From assembly GCA_963556695.1 (NCBI GenBank), contig CAUWAG010000012.1, positions 2,170,001 through 2,234,000 on the forward strand: 64,000 bases of DNA. The letters are read 5' to 3'. The DNA is from Anthostomella pinea (lineage: Eukaryota; Ascomycota; Sordariomycetes; Xylariales; Xylariaceae). A model generated the notes under the pieces. That model ran no database searches. It worked only from the letters and a program-made list of their open reading frames with translations, and was not told the DNA's origin. The position numbers and the translations under genes were made by a program. This document shows positions 11,270 to 22,460 of the stretch, piece by piece. The first letter of the stretch is position 1. The number at the start of each line of letters is the position of its first letter.

Positions 11270-11492
11270 TGTCATGGCAAGCGTACTAAGGAGCTGGGAC
11301 ATGGCCGGCAGCAAGTAGCTATTACTCTATTGACGAGAATATCAAGACTAGAGAGGAAAGGAAGAGAGAGAGAGAGATAGGTACAGTGGGAGGTTGCCCC
11401 TTTAAGGGGATCCTCTGGTCAGATCCTTCCCCTATTAGGAGGTATCCACTTGTCATGTGGGAAGGTCTGTGCAGGCCGCCACAGCCGTCACA
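11270..11492 (-). repeat. 5' LTR of the Gypsy element
   Basis: Begins TGTCATGGCAAGC and matches the LTR at 5121. Homology ends at GGCCGCCACA (11483). A further 9 bp, GCCGTCACA, repeat the LTR terminus, as if a small duplication occurred at the edge. Confidence 0.9.
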
Positions 11493-12080
11493 ACTTTCTT
11501 GGTAAACGAAACGAGCCATGTGACTTGGCCGGAGTTGTTGAGACTGTTTTTTGATATACGTGCATTAACCGGGCGGCGGCCGGTCTGGAATTCGCATTCA
11601 TCTAGGGTCATTTCTGATGTGATCTCCACGTCTTCAAGTTCCATGTTGGTAAGTCTAGTTGGACAGTTCGGGAGGGCATAAGTGTGCTACTTGACGGGTA
11701 GTTCTACTGCAGAGGCTTTTGTGAGCTGAGCTAGTTTTGCCTTTTGTGCTAGGATCCTTCCTTATGCAGTTTTATCCCTTGGTCGAAGAGACAAGCCGGT
11801 AGGGATTCTGTGTGCATCTGCCACATCGGAAGCCACGAGGTTTAGCTCCTTGGTGATAGTTTTCCGAAGGGCGTATGTGCTGATAGTTCTCGACCAACCG
11901 AGCTGGTGTCTGGTGGCGGAGTGGTGCTAGTAGAGAAGATTAGTGTTTGCAGTGAAATGAGCGGCGACATGGTGGTGATCCCACGCGAATGCTCCGGGAA
12001 TGAGTCCTGCGATCAGGTAGCTATGCGAGAAAAGATTTTCACTTGCTTGTCTCAGATCGCGACAAGGAACTCTTAGTATA
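11493..12080 (-). mobile_element. 5' (ORF1/gag-like) fragment of a LINE
   Basis: The minus-strand frame reads VASDVADAHRIPTGLSLRPR, then HTYALPNCPTRLTNMELEDV, QTGRRPVNARISKNSL and VTWLVSFTKKV. This is the pattern of ORF1 proteins of fungal Tad1-like LINEs just before their zinc knuckles. Stops interrupt it near 11790 and 11690. The fragment abuts the Gypsy LTR at 11492. The matching 3' portion of a LINE lies on the other side of the Gypsy element at 4455-5120, but the ORF2 core that should lie between is missing. The 5' border of the fragment is uncertain. Confidence 0.6.
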
Positions 12081-13466
12081 GATGAGCCAAAAGCGAAAGC
12101 ACCAGCTAGCGCTGACAGGAATAGAACCTATCTCTACTTTTATACGGCTCAACTAGTGTTGCATGCAATGGGCAAGGGTGAAATATCACATCTCTTGCCT
12201 ATTTCGTCTGGAAAGGGCCAATTGCTTACCTTGAATGGCTTGGTTAGACTAGGCGATGTGGAGAGAAAGTTGGTGAGTCGTACAGATTTGCAACCGCGGC
12301 TGTTTGAAAGTCGCAAAAGAGCGAGCTCGAGATGTGGAAATGAGGTCGACCAAATGATTTCCAGAGACGAGGAAGTGAACGGCCAAGAAGCTAAAAGCTG
12401 CACACGACTGGATGAGTTTGCGTGGGAGGAGGTGTTCGTGAACTCCCCGACCCTTGCATCCAACGCAGGTGCGGAAAAAGAAGGAAAGGCAGAAGCTGTG
12501 CGAAAGTCGCAAAAGTTGCACGGAGGAGAGAGTTGGGTAGAAAGCGAGGAAAGGAACAAGGTGTGTTGGGGGGAAAAAGACAGTGGGTGGTGAAGTAGGA
12601 CACAGACCTTTTCTTCCAGTGAAAAGCAACGGGCAACCAGGCGTTGATGGGCACTAGTCTCTGAGGTGGGTCGATAGGTTGAATTTGATAGACTTATGAC
12701 CCAGGGAAACACAATGGCTTAGGGTTAGGGCTAGGGAGAAGGAACTCCCACCAGCAGAGCATGTCGATTGTGCGACAAGATATATACTTCTTAGTAAAAC
12801 TGAGCATCGGCATACTGATTCATCATCCTTTGAATTTAACTAGATATCTTACACTTAGTACACAAGTTACTCTGCCCCTTGACCCTGTCATTGTACCAAG
12901 GGAGCCGCCCAGCAGTGCTTGTGAAGTCTGGGTGCTGTATACGGGCTATTTGTGTCCCCTGCACCTTCTCTACATTACCCACCGTGTGCTGTTGTGATAC
13001 GGGGAGGACAGCTTGAGAGACTGGCAACCCTTAATGTTTCCATGTTTGTCATGTTCCCTGGTGACCTAGAAACCGTCCACCAGAATCACCCCTCCAACTT
13101 CAACATCCCACCCAGGCGATGCTGCATTGACCATTGACTGTTCCGCCTAGCTACAGCACTCGACTCGTTCTGCCCTTGGTTACCCTCGAACTCCGTGCCT
13201 CAGCACTCTCCCTCGCAGGCTTCCATCAGTGCGCCCACTCAGCAAGATTCTCATCCACATTTCCTTCTCACCTCAATAGTCGCAGGGTTCTCGTCCACAC
13301 ACGACTGAAATACTACACCGAACTTTGGAGCAGCAAACGACCGGTAGTCTCCTCTGCACGAACGCGGTTGCAATCTGCCTCGTCAATCAATCGTCCCCTG
13401 TCAACCAGCCGTCCCACGTCAACCAGTCGTCCCTCGTCACGATCTACTTCACTCCGTCCACTCAAC
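12081..13466. other. Non-coding or unrecognised stretch upstream of the membrane protein gene
   Basis: No convincing gene. A long minus-strand open frame at 12149-12712 has biased composition and no recognisable motif. About 13100-13466 is CT-rich with short repeats of CAACCAGTCGTCCC type and is probably the promoter and 5' leader of the gene at 13467. Two telomere-like TTAGGG units occur at 12718-12730, too few to be meaningful. Confidence 0.5.
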
Positions 13467-14033
13467 ATGCTCGTCATCAGACTGACCCTCGTCATCCTCC
13501 TGGCGGCGCTCGCGGGAGCTATTCCCTTGCGTCTCAGCAACATCATCGGCCCCTCCGACGCCATCACTCCAAACGGCAGTACCCTCCCCAGCAACCCCTA
13601 TGAAACTACGGACACCATTCCCACGCTGCTCGGACGCGATCCCGCCATCGACAAAAACGGCCATCTCGCACCCCTCATTATCGCCCTAATCGCCATCACC
13701 GTGGTCCTCTGCTTCATCGGAATCCTAGTCACCTGGACACGTCTCGGCTTCGCCTACTGGATCCGAAAACACGAACGCGACGGGGAACGCGCCCGGCGAC
13801 GACGGGAGTATGCCTTTCACAATCTCGGGCGTGCGGGGATCGTCATATCTCGAGAAGAGGTCCATCCGGCTATGCGGGTTCACGATGCGGAGCGTGGGCA
13901 TGAGCAGGTGCGACGCGACTATATGTCTGACTGCGGCCTGTTTGATGATTCCCTGGCTGGGTTCTGCGGCGTGTGTTGCTGGCCGTGCAAGAAGGGAACG
14001 GAGGCGTACTTCTCGCCGGCCGGCGGCCGTTAA
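13467..14033 (+). CDS. Small secreted/single-pass membrane protein, 188 aa
   Basis: The start at 13467 is chosen because the protein then begins with a typical signal peptide (MLVIRLTLVILLAALAGAIP, about 20 residues). The frame is open 333 nt further upstream but that part is low-complexity Ser/Thr/Arg sequence like a CT-rich leader. A predicted membrane segment follows at about residues 71-95 (APLIIALIAITVVLCFIGI), then a very basic juxtamembrane stretch (RKHERDGERARRRREY) and a Cys-rich tail (CGVCCWPCKK). Topology therefore looks like type I, with about 50 residues outside and a 95-residue cytosolic tail. I do not recognise the family and assign no function. No intron is seen. Confidence 0.65.
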   Translation: MLVIRLTLVILLAALAGAIPLRLSNIIGPSDAITPNGSTLPSNPYETTDTIPTLLGRDPAIDKNGHLAPLIIALIAITVVLCFIGILVTWTRLGFAYWIRKHERDGERARRRREYAFHNLGRAGIVISREEVHPAMRVHDAERGHEQVRRDYMSDCGLFDDSLAGFCGVCCWPCKKGTEAYFSPAGGR

Positions 14034-15819
14034 TCGTCAGGTACGTATCGGCTGGAAACCATTGACTGAGATTTCTGAGCTGATGGGTTTTTGACAGTAC
14101 ACTTCTACATAGGCGTATCCGCGAGTCGCGATGCAAGAGCCTGTTTTCGGCTGTCGATAACAAACTCAATGGCATATCATCTTCATTCCTCGGCTCTAGG
14201 ACACCCTTCACCGTAATCAAGACTCCAAATCAGGGATCTCCTACGATCAAGCACAAAGGGGTTGGTTGAAAAAAAGGAGATAGGGGATAGGGGAAACGAA
14301 GAGACAAGGTGGCATCGGAACAGGGCATGAAATTGGAGAACTGACAACAGAGGAGGAGACAGAAGACGATCATGATTGAGGCAGCGGCCGCGGCAGTTGT
14401 GTTTCTGGTACCAATACGTAGGTGTATGACTCGGCAAGCTGCATCTCTCGTGCACACCCGATAAAGATAGAAATAGGGGTGACTGCATGCCGCGGTACAC
14501 GTTCCTCTGTACCGACCGGCAAATGGCATAAGGGGAGGCGTTTTCGTCTCCGGGGTCGGGTCATGATTCCGCGGTTCTAAGGTTTTGCCGATGTTGGTCT
14601 TGTCTGTCAGAACACGGTTATATCCAGACCCTCGCGCGCTTCCCAGTAACTTGCGGGATGCTTTGCTCGATCAACCTTGAAAGCTGAACACTGGAGCTCA
14701 TGTATTACGTATCTGCAGTATTAGGGAAAGTAGGTAGTAATCTTGATATGAGGCCTTTGTTGACCTTCGGATTCATTTGAGTCCCATCTCGTCTGCGGAT
14801 GCTGTCCTGGTGAATGAGAGCCTGGTGGAGCCTTTCTCGCGGCCCGCCACAGGATGAGGCTGCCCTTCCCTTACCGAGCGCCATACGGTCCGTGAAGACA
14901 TTTGTTTTACCTGCAACGATTCATCTCACCATCCCCAAGTTGTCACTGCTGTGATGACAAGCGATGCGCCCCTCTAGATTTCAAGCACGCACATGTGTCA
15001 TGGCTTCCCCTGTGTGGCACATGATGGCTGCGACTATTTTCAGGTTGCGCCTGTATCACTATCATGAAACTACATTTGCTGCGGTGTCCGTAAACAAGTT
15101 CATGGCCAGGGTAAGCTCAAACAGTGGCATGCGTGATACGTCCATGTAGACGTAGGTCATCAAGTGCATTGGGAGCCTCTTGACATGATCGGCTACGAGC
15201 CAAGTACCCGACATTCAATTGTGAGGCACCTGCCAGTCCCATGCGAATGCTCTTCGTGATGACGGTATGCAAATATCCTTCCCCCCTGCGCTCTGCAGTA
15301 GGTATCCTTTTGGCGACTAGAGCTGGCTGTGGTACCAGATGCAGGAACTCCCATACTCGTGACTCACGACGTGTCGATTTTGATATCGTGGTACCTCAAC
15401 GTTGTCCAGTGACTGTCATTGCGCAGCCTCAGGTACGTACCCAAACAGTGAAGTCGGGATGAAGTAAGTGGTACTGAAACCTGATTCGCAGAGGACCACC
15501 GTACACCGCTCCATTGGGAATTCACCAGAGGCCCATTGTCCGCTGTTGTATCAACGGCCTCAGGCATCCATGGCAGGAATTCAATATTTAAGGCCGAGCC
15601 CAGCTCCCTTCCCAGCACTCCTGAACTCTCCCTCTCCCACCAACTTTCGATCAATCAACAAACTCGACCTTGACGATCAAGTCCACCATCTCAATACCAT
15701 CATCAATCCATTTTCACACCCATCTTTGATTACTCATCGCCATTACCCTCCCGACACCCGACATCCCCCTACCACTCGCAATCTCAACCATCACCAGCAA
15801 CCTCATCAATATCGCCACC
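14034..15819. other. Intergenic region without recognised genes
   Basis: Several open frames of 60-105 codons occur on both strands but none has family resemblance or a consistent coding pattern. The last ~220 bp before 15820 are rich in CACC/CATC and AATC and look like a pyrimidine/A-rich fungal 5' leader. Confidence 0.45.
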
Positions 15820-15927
15820 ATGCCCGCCTCGGCCCCTACTACCACCACCACCACTGGCACCGGTGTCCCCAAGACCGGCTGGGGAGGCAGCAACGGCGGC
15901 GGCTCCACCACGTGCGTCATGATGTAG
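15820..15927 (+). CDS. 35-aa CaaX-box peptide, candidate a-factor-type pheromone precursor
   Basis: The ATG sits in a near-ideal context (GCCACCATGCC) after a long AC-rich leader. The frame encodes MPASAP, a run of six Thr, then GTGVPKTGWGGSNGGG and STTCVMM, and stops. The C-terminal CVMM is a CaaX box (Cys, two aliphatic-like residues, Met), the signal for farnesylation, proteolysis and carboxymethylation. Known a-factor-like precursors of filamentous ascomycetes are similarly short (about 20-40 aa), start MP, are Ser/Thr-rich and end in CVVM-type boxes directly before the stop. No intron is needed. The resemblance is by architecture only; a small farnesylated protein of other function, or a chance ORF in a longer transcript, remains possible. 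Confidence 0.45.
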   Translation: MPASAPTTTTTTGTGVPKTGWGGSNGGGSTTCVMM

Positions 15928-16599
15928 GCGGCGGTCCGAGCGACAGCAGCATTCCTAGAGGTTTTGCGCTGCGACAGACTCGACACCATCAATCTCCAGA
16001 TCTGATCAACATTTCCTTTCTCGGCACCTCGACCTGTCGAGGTCCTTCGAGGTTGGCTTTTCCTCAGTCGCACATCTTGTCACACGTGGACAGCATGAGC
16101 ACCGGTCATTCTTGGCTCGTTCAGGTTCTCGTGTCCCACGATCTGAACCCGAGATACCTGGAAGTTGTAAGCACATTGTTTAGTCTTGATGGGCCCATAA
16201 CTAATACTGCAATTCAGACCCATGAGACGTCCCCCTACCTTTTGCGATCAGAACCCATTTGCGACCATCCTACCACCCGTTGTATGTGCCGCCAATGATC
16301 ACAGGACTTCCTAGCAATGCTTTGGGCACAGTACTAGTAAGCCTGAGCTGAGGAATATTCCGAGGCTCCAGCTAACGTATTGCAGGCACTGTCGTCTCTT
16401 CTCCTCGTACCCCCGAAGACAAGCCTATCGCGCAACAGCAGTTCTTGGCCTGGTCCTCTCTGTCAACCATCACGGGGCAAATGCGATATGGGTGCAGGGT
16501 ATTGGAGCACATGGTACGGGCTAGGGTCTTGACATCTCTCGGCTTTGGTTTGGGCAAATCAACTCAGGCATTTCCAAGTCCAGTTTCTAGTAAAGACTT
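15928..16599. other. 3' flank of the CaaX ORF; no gene recognised
   Basis: A long plus-strand frame overlapping 15468-16298 is His/Pro/Ser-rich and overlaps the CaaX ORF in another frame, so I treat it as non-coding. The minus strand from about 16560 to 16372 may hold further decayed sequence of the kinase relic that follows (KTLARTMCSNTLHPY), but this is weak. Confidence 0.4.
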
Positions 16600-17400
16600 G
16601 AGTTGGCCTTGGTTTTCCATAGGTCGATTCTCTCGATTCTTTTCAATCGTACAACACTTTCCTTGTCTCCCCGTGCCTTTCACATCGCTCGTAACTGTTG
16701 TGAAAGTCCCGAAGATGCGCAATACAAGCTCGCACCACTGCATACAAAGATGGTCAACCCTTCCATGTCCGCCCAACGGGAGAAAAGGATCAAACTCAAC
16801 CCACTGCATAAGAATAGCCTCCAAAGTAGCCGATTTGGCAGGCGCGTCAGCCCGGCCTTTTTCGCCTGCTCCATGAAAGTTGTCAAGGTCCCGTTCTCGA
16901 CCAGATCAAGATATATCCATGTCCAGCCCATCTCATCCGCTGCAGGCCGCCACGGATCGTTACTCACGGCCCACATGTATATAATATGTTTACGGCCTCG
17001 TAGAAGCTATCGCCATATATGTTGTTAGCGTCTTTCATCCTGACCTTCGATGACAAAAAAATAAATCGACCTTCGATGACATAAGGCCGGTCTTTCAATT
17101 GGACCAACAATGAAATTTCTATACCTGCAAAGTTCTTCTCTCCGTTCTCAGTCCCGCTACATCTGCTCCGGTCTTCGGATCTGCCAGATTGACCACCACT
17201 GCCCGCCTCACCGTGCCAGCCTGTCCGGGCCTCTCGTATTTGACCTTGAATATCGACCCCTGGCCACCTTTCGCTTGAAATCCTTCCAGGTAGAACCGCT
17301 TGTCTCTATACGTTCCGAAATATTCGTATATGTGGTTCTTCTGCCGTATCGCGGCCTGCTCGGGGGTTTCAGGCTTCCTGGGGCGAAGTCGCCGCTGCAT
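16600..17400 (-). pseudogene. Protein-kinase gene relic
   Basis: Two minus-strand blocks look like a serine/threonine kinase-like domain. The first (about 17119-17400) has FYLEGFQAKGGQGSIFKVKY, a glycine-rich loop, followed by a VVV segment where the ATP-binding Lys (VAVK) is expected but Asn is found. The second (about 16690-16976) has WIYLDLVENGTLTTFM and LPNRLLWRLFLC, resembling the hinge/αD-αE region of fungal kinases. The blocks are in different frames, separated by stops and an A-rich spacer near 17050. No HRD or DFG motif can be read in frame. It is probably a dead copy of a lineage-expanded fungal kinase. Confidence 0.5.
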
Positions 17401-17707
17401 GCTTTCGGACTCGGCTGCTGAGACAGTCGACAGTCTTGGGTCGTGTTGAAGTAGTTATACACTCGTATCCTCCTAGATCAGTCTAGCTTCTCATTTCGCG
17501 ATGCCATGTGAAGTACAATGCGTACGATAGTTTGCTTCTTTGTTGTATTGGCCGATTTCCACCGCTTCCGTTCCACGGCACAAAGAGTGAGTGCCATCTT
17601 TTTCCGATATCAAGGTATTGCTCCTATAACCAGTTTATTGTTCTTGTAATCCGAACAAATAAACGTTAAAACTTGAAAGAAAATCAATCTGCTAGGTTAG
17701 GAACACG

Positions 17708-18090
17708 TAACGGCGGGGGCATGCAGATGGGACAGCCACCCACATGGGACAGTTCCCCCACCAAAACACAACATTTGCACCCACATATAACCCCATTGGT
17801 ATTGAGGCTATAGATAATATATATATATCAAAAGAATCGCCTTTTCTTGGTATTTTTAGCAATACCAGTGCTTTTAGCGGTAGCGCGCAGGTTGGCGGAT
17901 TTCTCGGCGCCGAGATTGCATCACAATGGGCTCTTCCTCTTCATTATCTGGCTCGTCAGACACTCCCTCGCCCTCTTTGTCAACAACCACCCCTTTGTCT
18001 AGATCGTCTAAACCTGTTGAATCAGAGGAGAGGGATTCCTCTGATTCTTCGGTCTCCAGTCTCTGCACTTCGCGCAAAAGAGCGGAGCGT
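17708..18090 (-). mobile_element. 3'-terminal fragment of a pogo/Fot-type transposon
   Basis: This is an inverted copy of the right end of the element at 25863-28477. It starts with the TIR TAACGGCGGGGGC. On the minus strand it encodes the acidic transposase tail (VQRLETEESEES, DLDKGVVVDKEGEG, SRRREIRQPARYR) found at 28119-28328. The internal side fades into AT-rich sequence near 18100, so the rest of the element is gone or mutated beyond recognition. Confidence 0.75.
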
Positions 18091-19225
18091 AGTTCAAAGC
18101 TTGGGTTACTCTTTATAATATTTAAAACGGATGTTAATATTTTACTATTAGTAGTATAAATATCTAGTATTTGTGGTAAAACATTTAGCTCATATAATAT
18201 GCTGATTATAAGTAGAGTTTTTTATTATAAGTACCGTAAATAAAACGTTTTTTATTAATTATTATAAAGCTTAATTTGTAATATTTAAAGACGGAACTTT
18301 CTAATCAGAAGATTATTCAGCTGTTTTAAAAGCGCGTTTTATTTATTTATAAAACTATTAAAACGTAGGTTTACTAGCTTTATATTTTTTTGGAAATAAA
18401 GCGCGGATGAAAAGAATTATTATTTTAATTTAATATATAAGCTAGTACAATATATATATATTCAAGTCCGTATATATCGGGGTTTCAAGATTTAAGGCAT
18501 TTTAAATCTATTAACTTACATATATATTATTTAAAAGTATAACTTTATTGCTTTTAGTTTAACAAGTTGAAAGATCGAATAGCTAGCGCGATTAAAAGTA
18601 TTCAAGCTTTTAAATCTTGTTTTAATAATATTTTTAAGTGTCTTAAAAAGATTATGTAATAAGTTGAAAAGCACGGCGAAATAGAAATACATATACCACA
18701 TTTAAAAGATATATATTTAAAGGTTATAAGCTTTAAAGTAATAGTTAAAAGTGGTTTTATTAAAGAAAAAAGTAACGAAAGCGCTATAAGTGGTTTTTAA
18801 AGACTTATATTGAACTTGAATACGCGTTAATAAGGCAAATTCAAAGATTGTGTTCTTAGCGGAAAAGGAGTGTAAATAGATATATAAGCGTTATATAAAA
18901 AACTCATAGAGCGCCTTCAAGGTTAAGATAAAGGGTTTTAAACTGAGGGGGAAAAGCATGTTAACGTAATTAAAAGGCTACGATAGGGAAGCGGCTTAAA
19001 AAGAAAAAGATTAAAAAGGGTAATGCTTCAAGCTTAACTAGATATCATTACCCTTGTTATTTTACCTCATATAAAGGCTAATAAGGTTTAAATTATCAAG
19101 TAACAATTTAAAAAAAAAGTAAAACAGGTTATTAAGTTATATTATGAAGCGTAAAACACGATTTTAACTTATTTATATATTTAGTTGTATAACTTCAATG
19201 GTAGTAGTAACTTTAAAAGGTGCTA

Positions 19226-20574
19226 AACTGGGTAGACAAAAGTCTCCGCCCGACCTACCACAATCTCCTTCAGATCAAAACAACGCGTCAATCACCCTTC
19301 AACTTCACCACTCTCTCAACACCGCAATTGATAATAGATTTACGATCTTTTGGGTCAAATTGAGCGGCGATCGCGTCGCTAACGGCAAATTCACTTCAGA
19401 AGCTCGCTTGGCAATTGTGGCGGCGCAAATCGACTGCAGAATGCGCAGGGATGTTGCAACCGCGTTCAAAACGAAGCGCCTGAAAACCATCTCCGACATC
19501 ACCACCAACTTTGAGGTCACCTCCACACCGAAATCTGCCCCAAGGAGCGGTCGCCCACCCGTTTTGAACACTCGCAAACGCGCTCGTGTGATCGAGAAGG
19601 CGAGAGAGCTCCCCAGGGCGACGTGGCAGAAGATCCGAAACGAAGCCCGCGTTTTGTGCTCTCCCAAGGCTATCAAGAGGATATGTCACGCACACGGCCT
19701 CTAGAAGTGGCACGCAACAAAGCGAATCAAGCTCACGGATAAGGACGCTCAGAAGAGGCTCGCTTTTGCCAATTATTACAGCACACCAGAGCGCCTGGAG
19801 GAGTTGTTGCGAGCCATGTTCTTAGATGAATGTACAGTCCAAAACTCATCCGATAATCCAGGCAATTGCGCCATCCGATTCTCTTCAGAGTGGTACCGTT
19901 ATGATCTCGTGAACGAGACGGATCACGGCAAATCTCGTATTTCGATAATAGTGTGGTCTATAATCTGGCTACGCGGCAGAGAAGGAGGACTAGGCAAGTT
20001 GGTCATCTGCCCACTCGACCCGGATGCTCCGCGCGGAGGAGTATCCGCAGAGTCATATAAATGGGTTCTTGAGGAAGGCCTACTTCCGTTCTACGAGGCT
20101 GGAGATCCTTTTGTTCAAGATAACGCGAAAATTCACCTCACTAGCGGTGTTCCGGAGTGGAGGGAGGAGCACAGCATCCACTATATCGACTGGCCTCCTC
20201 ACAGCCCCGATATGAACCCAATGGAGCATGTTTGGCGACTTCTGAAGAAGAAGATACGTGAAATTGAGCCTGAATTTTCAGAATTGAAGGACAATATCCC
20301 CCATTATTGCTACGCACACGAGTTAATTGAGCAGGCGTGGTCGGAGATCGATCCAGAGCAGGTTCGGGTCTTGATGGAGTCACTGGAGGACCGAATGGCT
20401 GCAGTAAGGCGCGCCGATAGTTGGTATACACACTATTAATTTAGCTATTAAATACAATTTATTTGAGAATTTTATCACTAGGATTGGATGCGTTGTGGTT
20501 CAATTGAATTGGAGGGTGTAGTAGATGGAAGGGATAAAAATGGGGATTGGGCAGAGACTTTTGTCCACGGATTG
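19226..20574 (+). mobile_element. Tc1/mariner transposon, 1349 bp, lightly damaged
   Basis: Flanked by TA dinucleotides (19224-19225 and 20575-20576), the Tc1/mariner target. Imperfect terminal inverted repeats share the core GACAAAAGTCTC near both ends. It has normal base composition although both flanks are extremely AT-rich. It is related to the element at 34831-36166 (similar length and transposase N-terminus). Confidence 0.85.
19333..20439 (+). pseudogene. Tc1/mariner transposase with one in-frame TAG
   Basis: The frame contains the N-terminal helix-turn-helix region (ANGKFTSEARLAIVAAQ, RRDVATAF), then the DDE domain. Its first Asp is in MFLDECTVQN, the second in VQDNAKIH and the Glu in HSPDMNPMEHVWRLLKKK. 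A TAG at 19702-19704 (after CHAHGL) is the only stop before the natural end at 20439. The expected start codon, by comparison with the paralogue at 36058, falls near 19333 where no ATG is present, so the start may be lost. With its catalytic residues intact this is close to an active gene. Confidence 0.8.
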
Positions 20575-21119
20575 TAGCAGCTTATAAAAAGCTTAAAAAG
20601 AGCTTATAATTATATAAATATGCCTTTAAGTTTAAATACTATTTAAGATATTTTTAGAGCCGTTTATTTTAGGCTTTTAAAGGCTTCAATTGAGGTGAAT
20701 AAAGCTTTCAAAATAGAAAACGGGCTTTAAAAGATCGAAGGTATATAATAAAATAATGGGTTTAAAGCTTTTAACTAGCTAGTAATATTGTAAACCTTTT
20801 TACGGCCCAGTTTTTTACGAGCTACTACGGTTACATACAACACTTAACTAATTAAAGTTAAATATTTTAACCAATAATATATAATATATTATATAATTAA
20901 AGTTTTAATTTAAATACAATGATTTTTGAGCAAGTTTTTGTTTTTTAAAGAATCGTAATATAATTAAACGCTTAATAATACCGTAAAGTTGTTGATATAA
21001 GTTTAATTAACAATTTGAAGCCTTATAATTTAAATATTCAAGTTACGAAAGTAAAACTTAGATATTTACTTTTTCTGAACTTTTCAAACTTACCATTACT
21101 AAAAGGTATTCTTTCTACT

Positions 21120-21375
21120 TGTGGTGCTTCTACCATCTATCAGGTCTAGCGATGGTCCCTATGGTCCCCGGGTCACGTGACTAAGCACGTGACTGATCAG
21201 ACGATAGGTTGATCCATACCCTGGTGGGTCTGGTAAGGAACGACTGCCCACATCTAGCTGCCTACCAATTCGGGTGCATCTCCAGATCTTTCTTTTCTAT
21301 CAACCAGAGTTCGTTATACGTCAATAGTTAATAAGGGTCCCTGTATCCTTGCAATACATTTACAGAATCGTGACA
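21120..21375. repeat. Solo LTR, family C (256 bp)
   Basis: Begins TGTGGTGCTTC, ends GTGACA, and is flanked by the 5-bp direct repeat CTACT (21115-21119 and 21376-21380). Contains CACGTG-type motifs near 21175-21190. No partner LTR or coding sequence is present. Confidence 0.75.
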
Positions 21376-21964
21376 CTACTTTAATTTAACTTTAAAAAGG
21401 GCCGGCACAACGTTCAAACGAGGTCATTTAATAACTTATTTTATTAGTTTAATTTTGAACAAAGATAAACAGGTTACTAGATTTAACTTAGTTTTTCAAT
21501 TAAATATACTCACAATATAAATTTAAAATATTTACGGTGAACAGTTTATTGTAAAGACGTGTAATAAATTAATATGTTACTCTATTAATTACGGAGCGTG
21601 ACTTATGGTTTTAAAATGTACTAAAACAATATAGCGATAATTGATAAAACAAAGGCGAAAACAAATACAATTAAAAAAAGATAACGTAAATAATTATTTA
21701 ATTTAAACGCGAAATAAGGGGGGGAGATGAAAGATATTACGTATATAAAGTAAACCAGTGTAGCCTGTAAGAAGGTAGCTTGTAAAAAGATTTTTAATAT
21801 TATTAAATTTACTAGGTTTACCGCTTAATATTTAAAGGGATCTCAATGGGCTATTTAGGTAAACCATAGTTAAATTAATATATTGCTTTTTATGTTTTGA
21901 AGTTTATAACACTTTTAAGTTATTGAATATAATAATGTAAAATATATTTATTAATGTAAACTCT

Positions 21965-22460
21965 TGTGACGAGCCGTTTAACCCATAAAGCTAAAGGGTT
22001 CTACAAAAAAGAAGTTCGGTTGGATTAATTTCTATAGGGTTTATGTTCTGAGATAAGTCAACACAAAGGACAATAGAGGCTTCTATCAACTAGAAGACAC
22101 TCAGGTACTGGGGCTTGGTTTGATCTAGGGGATCACTGAATAGTCGAGTCGTCAGGATATTTCTCCCACCTTAGGGTTGGCTAAGATGCTTAGATTGATC
22201 ACTGGAATAGAGACTGTCTATCTATCTAGCTGGGAAATGACCGTCTCTATATATCCAATCTCTCCCTCACTGATGGAATAGAATCACCTTGTCCCAGAGT
22301 GATGCTCACTGGCTCACTCCATGATCCAGTGATCCGTCACATGACCTTTGTTATGTAATCTGTAATACCCATTGTTCTGTTCCTGGCTTCTGATTCTATG
22401 GGTTCTTGGTGTACTCCGCATAGTCCTCTAACAGGCTATGGTATTTGTTGGTTCGTAACA
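21965..22460. repeat. Solo LTR, family A copy 1 (496 bp)
   Basis: Begins TGTGACGAGCC and ends GGTTCGTAACA, with target duplication ACTCT (21960-21964 and 22461-22465). A close copy lies at 53403-53867. This copy has about 30 extra bases near its start. Both copies keep normal base composition inside AT-rich flanks. Confidence 0.85.

Larger units (their letters stand above)
5121..11492 (-). mobile_element. Ty3/Gypsy LTR retrotransposon, chromovirus type (decayed full-length copy)
   Basis: The element has two LTRs of about 212 bp (5121-5332 and 11270-11483/11492), a primer-binding site next to the 5' LTR, and a polypurine tract next to the 3' LTR. Its coding order is gag - protease - reverse transcriptase - RNase H - integrase - chromodomain. 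A C-terminal chromodomain places it among chromoviruses. Several in-frame stops and at least one indel inactivate it. Most stops are TAG at positions where family alignments have Gln or Trp, which is the RIP type of change. The LTRs differ from each other at several bases, so the copy is not recent. I find no convincing target-site duplication, and the flanks are different parts of a LINE. A solo LTR of the same family sits at 27487. Confidence 0.93.

Noticed and set aside
5121..11492. 5-bp target duplication for the full Gypsy element
   Set aside because: Left flank TGAAC and right flank ACTTT do not match; a 4-bp AACT match needs LTR ends that disagree with the solo LTR at 27487.
12718..12736. 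Telomeric TTAGGG repeats
   Set aside because: Only about two units with imperfect neighbours; ordinary chance in this length of sequence.
13134..13466. N-terminal extension of the membrane protein at 13467
   Set aside because: Ser/Thr/Arg low-complexity translation of a CT-rich leader; starting at 13467 gives a proper signal peptide.
15468..16298. 276-codon plus-strand open frame
   Set aside because: His/Pro-rich translation of AC-rich leader sequence, overlaps the CaaX ORF in another frame, and no family resemblance.
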